Positions 44,282-54,629 of a stretch of DNA of 64,000 nucleotides are shown here, in pieces; position 1 is the first letter of the stretch; the number at the start of each line of letters is the position of its first letter. Source of the stretch: Gulosibacter macacae (lineage in GTDB: Bacteria; Actinomycetota; Actinomycetes; Actinomycetales; Microbacteriaceae); NCBI RefSeq assembly GCF_003865375.1, contig NZ_RQVS01000003.1, forward strand, positions 92,800-156,799, given 5' to 3'. The notes beneath the pieces were generated by a model. It saw only the letters and a program-made list of their open reading frames with translations, searched no databases and was not told the DNA's origin. The position numbers and the translations under genes were made by a program.

Positions 44282-45990
44282 GCACCGAGACTCGCGCGCC
44301 CGACGCCACCCAGTCGCGCCCGCTCGACCGCATGCTCGGCCTCGACCCCGACGAGCGGCGGGTGCTCGAACTCGCGATGCCGCCGGCCCGGCGCATGGTG
44401 CCGACCATCGCCTGGGGTGTGCTCTGGGCGATCTCGGTGGTGGCGCTCCTCGCGACGAGCGCGTTCCTCATCACTCGTGCCGAACTCATCATCCATATTC
44501 TTTGGCTCGGCATCCCGATCGTTGCCGTGCGCATGTTCGCGCTTGGACGAGGCGTCTTCCGCTACCTCAAGCAGCTGCAGGGGCATGATGCCTCATTCCG
44601 ACAGCTTGCGGCGATGCGGGTGGGCCTGCTCGATCGGCTCGTGCCGCTCGCGCCGGCGGGGCTCGGTCGCACCGGCCGCGGCGACCTGCTTGCCCGGCTC
44701 GTCGATGACGTTGACGAGCTGCAATTCCTGCCGCTGCGCGTTGCCGAACCGCTCATCACCTCGACGATTACGGCGCTCCTGGCGGTGGCCGGTATCGCGC
44801 TCATTTCGGTGCCGGCGGCACTCACCCTGCTCGTCTGCCTCGCGCTCTCGTTCATCATCGCGACCCTTGCGCAGGCTCGTATCGCCGGTGGCGCCGACCG
44901 CGCGATCGCGCCGCTGCGCGCTCGCCTCGGCGACCTCGTGCACGACACCATCACGAATCTCGACACCCTGCGCGCTTACGACGCACTCGATACGCAGCTT
45001 GAGCGCATCGAGGTGGCTGATCGCGAGCTGAGCGAAGCACTGCGCCGCTCGTCATTCGGCGCAGGCGTAGTCACCGGTGCGATGACGCTCTTTGCTGGCG
45101 TTGCGACGGTGGTGGCGCTGTTCTGGGGTGTTGACCCGGTCGTCGCTGGCACGATGATCCCCGAGTTCCTCACGCTCATTGCGCTCGTGCCGCTCGCACT
45201 CTTTGAAGTGTTTGCGCTCGTGCCGCAGGCCGTGGCCGCCTGGCGCCGCGTGCGAGTCTCGGCGGGGCGCATCGCCACCGTCGCGCCGGCCGAGATCCCG
45301 GCTGAGATTCCCGTAGCCTCCGGTTCGACGCCGATGCCGGAAGGCCCGCTCGACCTTGAACTCGCAGACCTCTCGGCACGCTGGCCGCACGCTGACCGCG
45401 ACGCCGTCTCGAATCTCAGCCTGCGCATCCCCGCGGGCGCCCGGATGCTGCTCGCTGGCGAATCGGGTGCCGGCAAGACGACGCTCGCGAATGTGCTCGT
45501 GCGCTTCCTTGAGTACCGCGGCAGCTTCCGCGTCGGTGGGGTAGAAGCGCGCGACGTCGACCCCGATGAATTGCGCCGCCGTATCGGGCTCATCGAGCAA
45601 CGTGCGCACATCTTTGACGACAGCATCCGGCAGAACCTCCTCTTCGCCCGCGACACCGCGAGTGACGACGAACTCGAAGCCGCAATCGAACGCGTTGGTC
45701 TCGGTGCCTGGATGCGCGAGCGCGGCGGTCTCGACGCGCCCGTTGGCGAACGGGGCGCGCTCGTCTCCGGCGGACAGGCGCAGCGCATTGCGCTCGCGCG
45801 GGCTCTCCTCGCTGATTTCCGCGTGCTCGTGCTCGACGAGCCGACCGCGAACGTCGACCCGGGTCGTGCCGATCAGCTCATCGCCGACCTCATCGGTGCG
45901 GCAGGCGTCGACGACACCGTGATCATCATCAGCCACACGCCGATTGACCCGGCGCTTGTGACGCAGCGCGTGCATCTCGCGGCACAATAG
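44278..45990 (+). CDS. cydC: Cysteine/glutathione ABC exporter subunit CydC
   Basis: A 570-residue partner of CydD with the same fold: a membrane domain (about 40-330) and an ATPase with Walker A GESGAGKTT, signature ALVSGGQAQRIALARALL and Walker B VLVLDEPTANVD. The rare TTG start overlaps the cydD stop (TTGA), so the two subunits are coupled. It ends the cyd operon about 30 bases before the leuS promoter. Confidence 0.92.
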   Translation: MSTETRAPDATQSRPLDRMLGLDPDERRVLELAMPPARRMVPTIAWGVLWAISVVALLATSAFLITRAELIIHILWLGIPIVAVRMFALGRGVFRYLKQLQGHDASFRQLAAMRVGLLDRLVPLAPAGLGRTGRGDLLARLVDDVDELQFLPLRVAEPLITSTITALLAVAGIALISVPAALTLLVCLALSFIIATLAQARIAGGADRAIAPLRARLGDLVHDTITNLDTLRAYDALDTQLERIEVADRELSEALRRSSFGAGVVTGAMTLFAGVATVVALFWGVDPVVAGTMIPEFLTLIALVPLALFEVFALVPQAVAAWRRVRVSAGRIATVAPAEIPAEIPVASGSTPMPEGPLDLELADLSARWPHADRDAVSNLSLRIPAGARMLLAGESGAGKTTLANVLVRFLEYRGSFRVGGVEARDVDPDELRRRIGLIEQRAHIFDDSIRQNLLFARDTASDDELEAAIERVGLGAWMRERGGLDAPVGERGALVSGGQAQRIALARALLADFRVLVLDEPTANVDPGRADQLIADLIGAAGVDDTVIIISHTPIDPALVTQRVHLAAQ

Positions 45991-46019
45991 CCAGCCACAA
46001 GACAACGTCTGCGCGCGGC

Positions 46020-46025
46020 TAGAAT
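46020..46025 (+). promoter_or_regulatory. -10 element TAGAAT of leuS
   Basis: TAGAAT overlaps an in-frame ATG at 46024, which therefore cannot be in the transcript. It supports GTG 46063 as the leuS start. Confidence 0.5.
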
Positions 46026-46062
46026 GGGGAAGTTCATCCCCGATCTGAAAGAAGCGAACGCA

Positions 46063-48603
<2,541 letters not shown>

Positions 48604-48610
48604 AGCTGAA

Positions 48611-48645
48611 AGGTGTGCTGAGGCTCTCGAAGCACGCTCACTAAT
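48611..48645. repeat. Repeat fragment after leuS
   Basis: GTGTGCTGAGGCTCTCGAAG plus the following CACGC forms a small palindrome-like unit. Its 15-base core CTGAGGCTCTCGAAG (48618-48632) is identical to 36126-36140 inside dnaE2. Confidence 0.5.
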
Positions 48646-48665
48646 CAGTCAATGAAAGGCGGGCT

Positions 48666-49430
48666 ATGGCTGAGCAGTGGTTCATCTGGCTGGTGATCGC
48701 GTGGATCAGCCTGGGCGTGGTGTCGTTCATCGCCTTGCTCTTCATCGATGTGCCCTACGGCAAGCAGTACGGCACGAAGACTCGCGCCTGGGGCCCCGGC
48801 ATCCCGAACCAGCTCGGCTGGTTCATCATGGAAGCCGTCGTGCTCGTGTCGTTCTTCGGCACGTTCGCGACGATGAATGCATCCTGGTCGTCGCCGACGC
48901 TGCTCTTTGCCGCGCTCCTCACGATCCACTATGTGAACCGCGCGCTCATCTACCCGTGGCGCACGCGCACGCGCGGCAAGAAGATTCCACTGTCGATGTT
49001 CTTGATGTCGACGGTGTTCAACACGATGAACGGCTTCTTGCTCGGATGGGAGTTCGCGCTCTACGCCGATCGCGATGTGTCGTGGTTCGCTGATCCGCGC
49101 TTCAACGTCGGCATGTTGCTGTTCATCTGTGGCATGGTGCTGAACATGCACAGCGACAATGTGCTGATCAATCTGCGCAAGGGCGGCGACACCGGCTACT
49201 ACGTGCCGCACGGCGGCGGATTCCGCTACGTGTCGAGTCCGAACCTGCTCGGGGAGATCACCGAATGGGCAGGGTTTGCGCTGCTGACCTGGACCTGGTC
49301 GGGGCTCGCTTTCTTCGTCTGGACCGCAGCCAACCTCGTGCCGCGTGCGCGCGCGAACCACCGCTGGTACCGCGACGAGTTCCCTGACTATCCGACGAAT
49401 CGCAAGGCGCTCATCCCAGGCATCTGGTGA
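48666..49430 (+). CDS. Steroid 5-alpha-reductase-like membrane protein
   Basis: A 254-residue membrane protein with about six hydrophobic segments. The C-terminal third carries the 3-oxo-5-alpha-steroid 4-dehydrogenase pattern: NLRKGGDTGYYVPHGGGFRY, then SPNLLGEITEWAGFALLTW and a HRWYRDEFPDYP end. These residues bind NADPH in family members. Whether the bacterial protein acts on steroids, other enones or lipids is unknown. AAAGGCGG precedes the ATG. Confidence 0.85.
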   Translation: MAEQWFIWLVIAWISLGVVSFIALLFIDVPYGKQYGTKTRAWGPGIPNQLGWFIMEAVVLVSFFGTFATMNASWSSPTLLFAALLTIHYVNRALIYPWRTRTRGKKIPLSMFLMSTVFNTMNGFLLGWEFALYADRDVSWFADPRFNVGMLLFICGMVLNMHSDNVLINLRKGGDTGYYVPHGGGFRYVSSPNLLGEITEWAGFALLTWTWSGLAFFVWTAANLVPRARANHRWYRDEFPDYPTNRKALIPGIW

Positions 49431-49436
49431 CAAGTT

Positions 49437-49442
49437 AGGGTG
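49437..49442 (+). promoter_or_regulatory. -10 element TAGGGT, leaderless-type start
   Basis: TAGGGT ends 5 nt before the GTG at 49448; no ribosome site is present. Confidence 0.4.
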
Positions 49443-49447
49443 AGCGC

Positions 49448-50092
49448 GTGACCGATCTCACCTCGCAAATCACCACCCGCACCGTCGATGGCGTGCAGAT
49501 CTCGGCGACCGCTGCGGCCCCGCTCACCCCGCTCGTCAACGATGTGCTCGACATTTTCGAGTCGAAGCGTGATGAGTGGGCGCACGAGTTCATCATCTGG
49601 TTCGGCTGGATACCGATATTCCTGGTCGCCGATGGCGATGACTACGTGGTGACGAGCTACAACCTCACGGGCGACAACACCACCGGAACTCGATCGCAAG
49701 ACCTCACCATTGCGCTCTCGACAACGGCGCTCTTGGCCGAGTATCCGCGGCGTTGCGGTCTCACCCCAGCCGAGGTCTACTTCAATCAGGACGTCATCGC
49801 GGCTCGCGGATGGGAAGAGTCAGCGGGGCTGCAACTCGACAGATCGTTCGTGACGAACCCCGATGACTCGGGTTGGTTTATCCAGCCCTTTCCGCAGGTT
49901 GACCCCGACCGAGAGTGGCAGGTCGACGAACTCACTCGTCTCAAGGTCTATGAAGTCCTCGCCGCAAGACCTGCTGCGGCGCATGTCATGGGCCTACCGA
50001 CTGGCGTCGTAGCTGTCATTACCGATGACAATGTGCGCGCGATTTTCAATGGCGACGACGGCACGATCCTCTGGGACGATCGCGGCGACTAA
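49448..50092 (+). CDS. Unknown acidic protein
   Basis: A 214-residue acidic soluble protein that I do not recognise. It has no signal peptide. It is mixed alpha/beta in composition, with an aromatic stretch (FIIWFGWIPIFLVADGDDYV) and a C-terminal strand-rich end (GVVAVITDDNVRAIF). The layout is reminiscent of small immunity-type proteins but no motif supports that. It is the last ordinary gene before the AT-rich island. Confidence 0.6.
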   Translation: MTDLTSQITTRTVDGVQISATAAAPLTPLVNDVLDIFESKRDEWAHEFIIWFGWIPIFLVADGDDYVVTSYNLTGDNTTGTRSQDLTIALSTTALLAEYPRRCGLTPAEVYFNQDVIAARGWEESAGLQLDRSFVTNPDDSGWFIQPFPQVDPDREWQVDELTRLKVYEVLAARPAAAHVMGLPTGVVAVITDDNVRAIFNGDDGTILWDDRGD

Positions 50093-50591
50093 CGGGCCCT
50101 ACCGACCGGCCTGTGGAATCTGATTCGTCCACAGGGGGAGGAGTTCGCGCGGCCAATGGCGGAGCGCAGCGGCTAACGTGCCGGCGTGCCTCAGGAACGA
50201 GAGTTTGAACCACCACCCGACGAGGATGCCCTGGATGATTACAACGGGGCAAGTCTGCGAATGCGTAAGGTAGACACTGAGAGCTCATCGAGCCCGCCGA
50301 AACAGCGGCTACCAGCGGTAAACGGTGCCAGCCCTCGGCCCCCAAGTGTGGCCGTTCGATGTCGCTCGTATGCCCTCAACGAGTCGCGACATACGCGTGG
50401 GTATTTGGTCACGATTGGGCTGGGGCAAGCGGTCAGCCCCATGCAACGCCGTAGTCGGATAATTCGAGTCCACACGTCCACACGCATGGTCCAGGAGGCG
50501 CGTAGCCCAATCAATGGTCGCCATCCCACGTGGCACGCGATCAAGAGGACCAAGTGTGGAGACATGTCCAATAAAATAGCTGATAGCTAAA
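50093..50591. other. Gene-free left boundary of the island with a comEA relic
   Basis: This 499-base stretch holds no convincing gene. Its first 140 bases copy the comEA upstream region: a CTGTGGA-n10-TCCACAG inverted repeat (50111-50134), a -10-like TAACGT (50174-50179), a GTG at 50186 and a start VPQEREFEPPPDEDA. After CCACCCGACGAGGATGC (50213-50229) the similarity ends. The remaining open frame shows no coding character. The last 30 bases become AT-rich and form the promoter of the methyltransferase. Confidence 0.6.
50577..50589. promoter_or_regulatory. Inverted repeat at methyltransferase start
   Basis: TAGCT-GAT-AGCTA is a perfect 5-bp inverted repeat ending 2 bases before ATG 50592 and 17 before the alternative TTG start. 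It could be an operator, as small controller proteins use in restriction-modification units. Confidence 0.35.
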
Positions 50592-52265
50592 ATGGAAGGA
50601 GCTAATTTGACACTGCCAGGATTAGGGCACGAGGTTGCACTCGACGACTATGCGAATCGATCATCGTTCTCTGCATCCAAGGTCGGTCGCGTAATTCGCG
50701 CGCTTGTTTCGACGGACATGAGTCCAGATTTGATTCGTCAGCGGTGGCTCCAAGCCGTTGCGACTCGAACATCCGCGGCAAGACCGGACATTGCGTCAAC
50801 GCTGATCGATGTGATCGGCGTAGAGCCGGTGGGCGAGGATCACCTCAAGGGCTTAACTATCGGTGAAGTTGGAGTTTGCTACGAAGCGCTCCTTGCCCTC
50901 ATTGACCGCGACATGCGCAAATCGGCCGGTCAGTACTTTACTCCGGACGATGCGGCGCGATTCATGGCGAGTCAATCCGTCGAATTCGGCGATGGAGTTT
51001 GGTTGGATCCGTGCTGTGGCGTGGGGAACCTTTCATGGCATCTCTGCAGTGTGCAGCCAGATCCTGGTGCTTTTGTACGTGATCGACTCTCACTAATCGA
51101 CAAGGATGAAATCGCACTCAAGTCCGCAGTCGCAATCCTGAGCGCAGATTGGGCGGACAATGACGACCATGAGGCAGTGCAAAAGCTACGCGCGCGATCA
51201 ATTCAAAGAGATTTCTTGGGTCGCTCGATGCTTCCTGAGCACGATTACGTAATTGTCAATCCACCGTATGCTCGCACAGAGGCAAATCCAGATTTTCGAA
51301 CCTCAGCATCAAAGGACTTATTTGCATATTTTCTCGAGAAGGTGGCAATTAGTTCCAAAGGATTCATTGCGGTTACTCCAGCTTCGTATCTGTCAGTTCC
51401 TAAATTTCAAATCCTGAGAAATGTGATAGATGAGAAATTCGCAGGAGGCGAGGTTTTCGTTTTCGATAACGTCCCAGATACTCTTTTTCGAGGATACAAA
51501 TTCGGTTCAAACAATACGTCGAAAACAAATTTTGTGCGCGCTGCAATTACTGTTTGCTCGCCGCGGAGTGCCAATTGGTTAATCACGCCGATTATTCGTT
51601 GGAGTGCTAATACCCGGGCGATCATGTTCGATGAGTGCCATCGTCTACTTACTCCTCGACGGATAGGGCCGCATGGCGAGTGGGTAAAAATTACTCCGGG
51701 CTTGGAAGCGGTTTGGGATAAACTTGCGAATTCAAAAGATACGTTGGCTGATCTCGCGGTTGATCGAGAAACAATTTGGGCCCTTGATGTCGGACTCACA
51801 CCTCGCTACTACATATCTGCAACGCGACGCAACCTTGATCGAAGCTCTAAGGCGACGCTTTATTTTGCAACCGAGACCGATCGAGATCGCGCTGCTGTTG
51901 TCCTCAATTCCTCGGTTCCATATTTTTGGTGGAGAGCGCTCGACGGTGGCGTAACATTACCTCGTCGAGTGCTCATGTCCACTCCTATACCGCAATTCGA
52001 ATTATCGAGAGAAACTGTCGAGGCGCTCTGGGTTTCAGAGGCGATGAATGTCGTTGTGAAACAGAATTCTGGCCGTATGAATGAGAATGTGAAACACTCA
52101 ACGGAGCTAGTTTCTCAGCTGAATACCCTTACCATGTCGGGCGCGAGCCATCTGAAGTTGCTCTATGCCAGTTCCATGTTCCCACTAAGCGATATGATGT
52201 CGCCAAGCCTAGACGATGGCGGCGGAAGGAATGGGAACTATGCAGGCAAAGGGATCGGGCAGTAG
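50592..52265 (+). CDS. N6-adenine DNA methyltransferase
   Basis: A 557-residue class I methyltransferase. AGQYFTP (about 112-118) is the cofactor-proximal motif of type I and Eco57I-like enzymes. DPCCGVGN (139-146) is motif I, binding S-adenosylmethionine, and VNPPYAR (222-228) is catalytic motif IV for N6-adenine. The C-terminal half (about 300-530) is unlike the MTase core and probably the target recognition region. AAGGAG lies 5 nt before TTG 50607, which may be the real start; ATG 50592 has no ribosome site. Codons are AT-rich compared with the flanks, a sign of transfer. It overlaps the next gene. Confidence 0.85.
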   Translation: MEGANLTLPGLGHEVALDDYANRSSFSASKVGRVIRALVSTDMSPDLIRQRWLQAVATRTSAARPDIASTLIDVIGVEPVGEDHLKGLTIGEVGVCYEALLALIDRDMRKSAGQYFTPDDAARFMASQSVEFGDGVWLDPCCGVGNLSWHLCSVQPDPGAFVRDRLSLIDKDEIALKSAVAILSADWADNDDHEAVQKLRARSIQRDFLGRSMLPEHDYVIVNPPYARTEANPDFRTSASKDLFAYFLEKVAISSKGFIAVTPASYLSVPKFQILRNVIDEKFAGGEVFVFDNVPDTLFRGYKFGSNNTSKTNFVRAAITVCSPRSANWLITPIIRWSANTRAIMFDECHRLLTPRRIGPHGEWVKITPGLEAVWDKLANSKDTLADLAVDRETIWALDVGLTPRYYISATRRNLDRSSKATLYFATETDRDRAAVVLNSSVPYFWWRALDGGVTLPRRVLMSTPIPQFELSRETVEALWVSEAMNVVVKQNSGRMNENVKHSTELVSQLNTLTMSGASHLKLLYASSMFPLSDMMSPSLDDGGGRNGNYAGKGIGQ

Positions 52266-52992
52266 CGAATTCGACATGCTGCGGAATCATCTCCAGAGCG
52301 ACCCCGCGGTCAAGCGAGAGGTCGAGTTTGCCTTTGCGTCTCTAGTTGGGGCTGCGAACCCATCGGATCGCGGCTTGCGATTCCTCTTTGGGGGTGGAGC
52401 AGAATGGATCTTGGCTGCAGCCTCTTGGTCTGCAGGTGTCTTGACCGCGCCGGCAGGTCACAATTCCAATGGGTTCGATCTTGCCGACTTGCTCGCTAAG
52501 GCACGAGGGTTGTGGAGTGTCAAGGCGAGTGCATCTGATAAATCAATGACAGTTCGCTTAACCAATTTCATGGGTGATGGTGCGAACGCCGACTGGCAAG
52601 ATCCAACGGTTTTTGTGGCGCCTTATTTCGGTGGGGCTGTCCTTGTAGATCCTAAGATCCATGCTGAAATTCACTCACAGGTAATCAAGAAGGGTGACGC
52701 CCTTACACTTGCTGGCACGATCGTTAAGAGGTTTCGGGATGAAAGTCCAGCGAATTTCATTCCGTTTGAAGTTGCTGTGAATAAAGGAACCTTTCAAGGC
52801 GACCCGTTCTCGTTTATAAAATCTGTACTTGCTCCGGGTCATTTTCCCATCCTGTCAAGACCGTTTCTTGAATCGACACCGATTGCTGCCTCTAGTCGGG
52901 TTGAGGAGATCAAGAAGCTGGCGGAATTGAGGGACGCGGGCGCGTTATCGGAAGAGCAGTTCCGGAAAGCTGTTGATCAAGTCGTATCGTAG
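52231..52992 (+). CDS. Putative restriction-type nuclease with C-terminal SHOCT domain
   Basis: About 250 residues. The start is ATG 52231 or 52240; GGAAGGA precedes both and the gene begins inside the methyltransferase, so the two are coupled. The central part (GHNSNGFDLADLL, then GLWSVKASASDK, then VRLTNFMG) has the Asp ... x-V-K layout of a PD-(D/E)xK nuclease, though Ser replaces the usual Glu/Asp before VK. The last 28 residues (VEEIKKLAELRDAGALSEEQ plus FRKAV) are a typical SHOCT domain. Pairing with a methyltransferase suggests the restriction half of a type II-like unit. Nuclease activity is inference. Confidence 0.6.
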   Translation: MGTMQAKGSGSSEFDMLRNHLQSDPAVKREVEFAFASLVGAANPSDRGLRFLFGGGAEWILAAASWSAGVLTAPAGHNSNGFDLADLLAKARGLWSVKASASDKSMTVRLTNFMGDGANADWQDPTVFVAPYFGGAVLVDPKIHAEIHSQVIKKGDALTLAGTIVKRFRDESPANFIPFEVAVNKGTFQGDPFSFIKSVLAPGHFPILSRPFLESTPIAASSRVEEIKKLAELRDAGALSEEQFRKAVDQVVS

Positions 52993-53062
52993 ATGTTGCT
53001 TGATTGTTGTTCGAAGTGAACATCGCGCACCAGAACAGATATTAGTGATACTCGTGCATTCC

Positions 53063-53455
53063 CTATAGCAAAGTATTGAGAGCAGTTCGAAGGGCTCGGA
53101 TGCCCTCAAGTGTAACCGTTGATCCGCCACCTGACAATGAACCTCGCGAATCAAACGATGCAGAGTACTTGTGCCCTGCCTTCTTGATAATGCGCTCCAA
53201 CACCTCAGGCATGGATCCTCTTGAAGAAACTCCGACTCGTTCAGCGGCACTTGAGAAGACTTCACTTGGAAGACTCGAGCCGACCGAGACCTTCTTTGCG
53301 GGTAGTCCTAGAAGCCTAGTTACATCGTCTAGGACATCTTGCTTAGTCTCGCCGCCGAGAAATCCATATGAGCCATTACGGCTTGCGCTAGATTGTCCTG
53401 TATTGTTACAGGTTGAACACCAGGAATGATCCATTCCGTGGATACATTCATCCAT
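53063..53455 (-). CDS. Small protein with His/Cys-rich N-terminus, island cargo
   Basis: A 130-residue protein, AT-rich in codon use, facing the nuclease-like gene. The first 16 residues (CIHGMDHSWCSTC) resemble a zinc-binding CxH...CxxC tag seen at the ends of some actinobacterial restriction proteins. The rest (LLGLPAKKVSVGSSLPSEVF, then GVSSRGSMPEVLERI, then SGGGSTVTLEGI) is a compact alpha/beta domain I cannot name. AAGGA lies about 10 nt before the ATG at 53455. It may be a third component or a regulator. Confidence 0.6.
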   Translation of the reverse strand: MDECIHGMDHSWCSTCNNTGQSSASRNGSYGFLGGETKQDVLDDVTRLLGLPAKKVSVGSSLPSEVFSSAAERVGVSSRGSMPEVLERIIKKAGHKYSASFDSRGSLSGGGSTVTLEGIRALRTALNTLL

Positions 53456-53906
53456 TTAGCTCAATCCTTCAAATAATCATACAGCAATTATGTTTCGGGG
53501 GAAGTCGCTTCCCGAGACATACTTTCCCTGCTCGCAGGATACAGTCTTCATACCAATAGAGGTTGAACCTTCGCAAGGATTCCGCTTGTGTGTTGGTGCC
53601 CCGCTTGCCGTCACCGCGTGGGTGTCAACGCAGTTGCGTGTTTGACTTATGTTCCAGCTGGGGCATGGCGCGAGGACTGGAGTGCCGCGCACCGTTTTGG
53701 CTCAATTGAGCACGTGCGATTAGCGGCGAGTGGCGCGTGTCTCACACGAAGCCGCCCCCAGGTTCTATTTCGGTGTGAATCTCCGGCATGAGCATCATGC
53801 AAGGGTCGCCGGTGGTCTCCAACCGCTGCCACTGTGGAAACCGAATTATCCACAGGGGTAGATGGATTCGGAGTGACTGGAATCTTGCTGTGGCTACCTT
53901 GACGTC
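53456..53906. other. Gene-free right boundary of the island
   Basis: This 451-base stretch has no convincing gene on either strand. It begins AT-rich and turns GC-rich near 53570. Its last 75 bases hold the comEA control region: the CTGTGGA-n10-TCCACAG repeat (53832-53855), overlapping a perfect DnaA-box sequence TTATCCACA (53846-53854), and a -10-like TACCTT (53895-53900) six bases before the GTG. Confidence 0.55.
53895..53900 (+). promoter_or_regulatory. -10 element TACCTT of comEA, leaderless-type start
   Basis: TACCTT ends 6 nt before GTG 53907. The same spacing is kept in the left-hand relic (TAACGT before GTG 50186). Confidence 0.4.
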
Positions 53907-54629
53907 GTGACTCTTGACCCGGCCGTTGAATCTCCACCCGACGAGGATGCATCCGGTCTCGCACCGCAGGTGACCTCGCGGCCGCCGGTGGTGCTTGACG
54001 AACTCTTCGCGACGCCGCAACGACCGAGGTTTCGCATCACGGCTGGCGCCGCCGTCGTACTCGCGCTGGTTGCAGCAGCGGTGGTGGTACTCGCGGTGGC
54101 GCTGCAACCGCGCTCAAGCGGGATGCAGGCGGCGACGACCGGCACACCGACCGCGACCGTGATCGATGCCGCCCCATCGTTGGCACCGCGCGTGCTCGTG
54201 CACGTGCTCGGCGCGGTGGTCTCACCCGGGGTCTACGAGCTCGGACCCGGTGGTCGAGTTGTCGATGCAATCGCGGCGGCAGGAGGCTTCACCGACGACG
54301 CCGAGATCTCGGCCATCAACCTTGCCCGGGTCGCCGTTGACGGCGAGCAGCTCTACGTGCCGCGCATCGGGGAAGAACCACGGCCGGCGCCTGGCGGCAT
54401 CGTCGGCGGTGGTGTCACGCCCGGGGGAGTGAGTGGCGGACTCATCAACATCAACACGGCCACGGTCGCCGAACTCGACACCCTGCCACGCATCGGTCCA
54501 GCGATTGCCCAGCGCATCATCGACCACCGAGAGGCGAACGGTCCCTTCGCCTCAGTCGATGACCTTGGCGATGTACCCGGAATTGGCGAGGCGACGCTCG
54601 AAGGGCTCCGCGACTTGGTGACCGTGTGA
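53907..54629 (+). CDS. comEA: Competence DNA receptor ComEA
   Basis: A 240-residue DNA-binding protein of the uptake machinery. One transmembrane helix (about 52-75), a SLBB domain (about 92-145, VLVHVLGAVVSPGVYELGPG), a Gly-rich linker and a tandem helix-hairpin-helix (about 175-238; ININTATVAELDTLPRIGPA, then FASVDDLGDVPGIGEATL) that binds double-stranded DNA outside the membrane. The stop overlaps comEC (GTGA). The 5' end is duplicated at the left island boundary. Confidence 0.94.
   Translation: MTLDPAVESPPDEDASGLAPQVTSRPPVVLDELFATPQRPRFRITAGAAVVLALVAAAVVVLAVALQPRSSGMQAATTGTPTATVIDAAPSLAPRVLVHVLGAVVSPGVYELGPGGRVVDAIAAAGGFTDDAEISAINLARVAVDGEQLYVPRIGEEPRPAPGGIVGGGVTPGGVSGGLININTATVAELDTLPRIGPAIAQRIIDHREANGPFASVDDLGDVPGIGEATLEGLRDLVTV

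Noticed and set aside
46024-46062. ATG 46024 as the leuS start
   Set aside because: It overlaps the -10 element TAGAAT, while GTG 46063 has a good ribosome site.
50186-50590. A 134-codon frame starting like comEA
   Set aside because: Only the first 15 codons resemble ComEA; there is no membrane helix, SLBB or helix-hairpin-helix, so it is treated as a relic and not a gene.
53477-53692. A 71-codon minus-strand frame at the right island boundary
   Set aside because: There is no ribosome site, no recognisable composition and it spans the GC transition.
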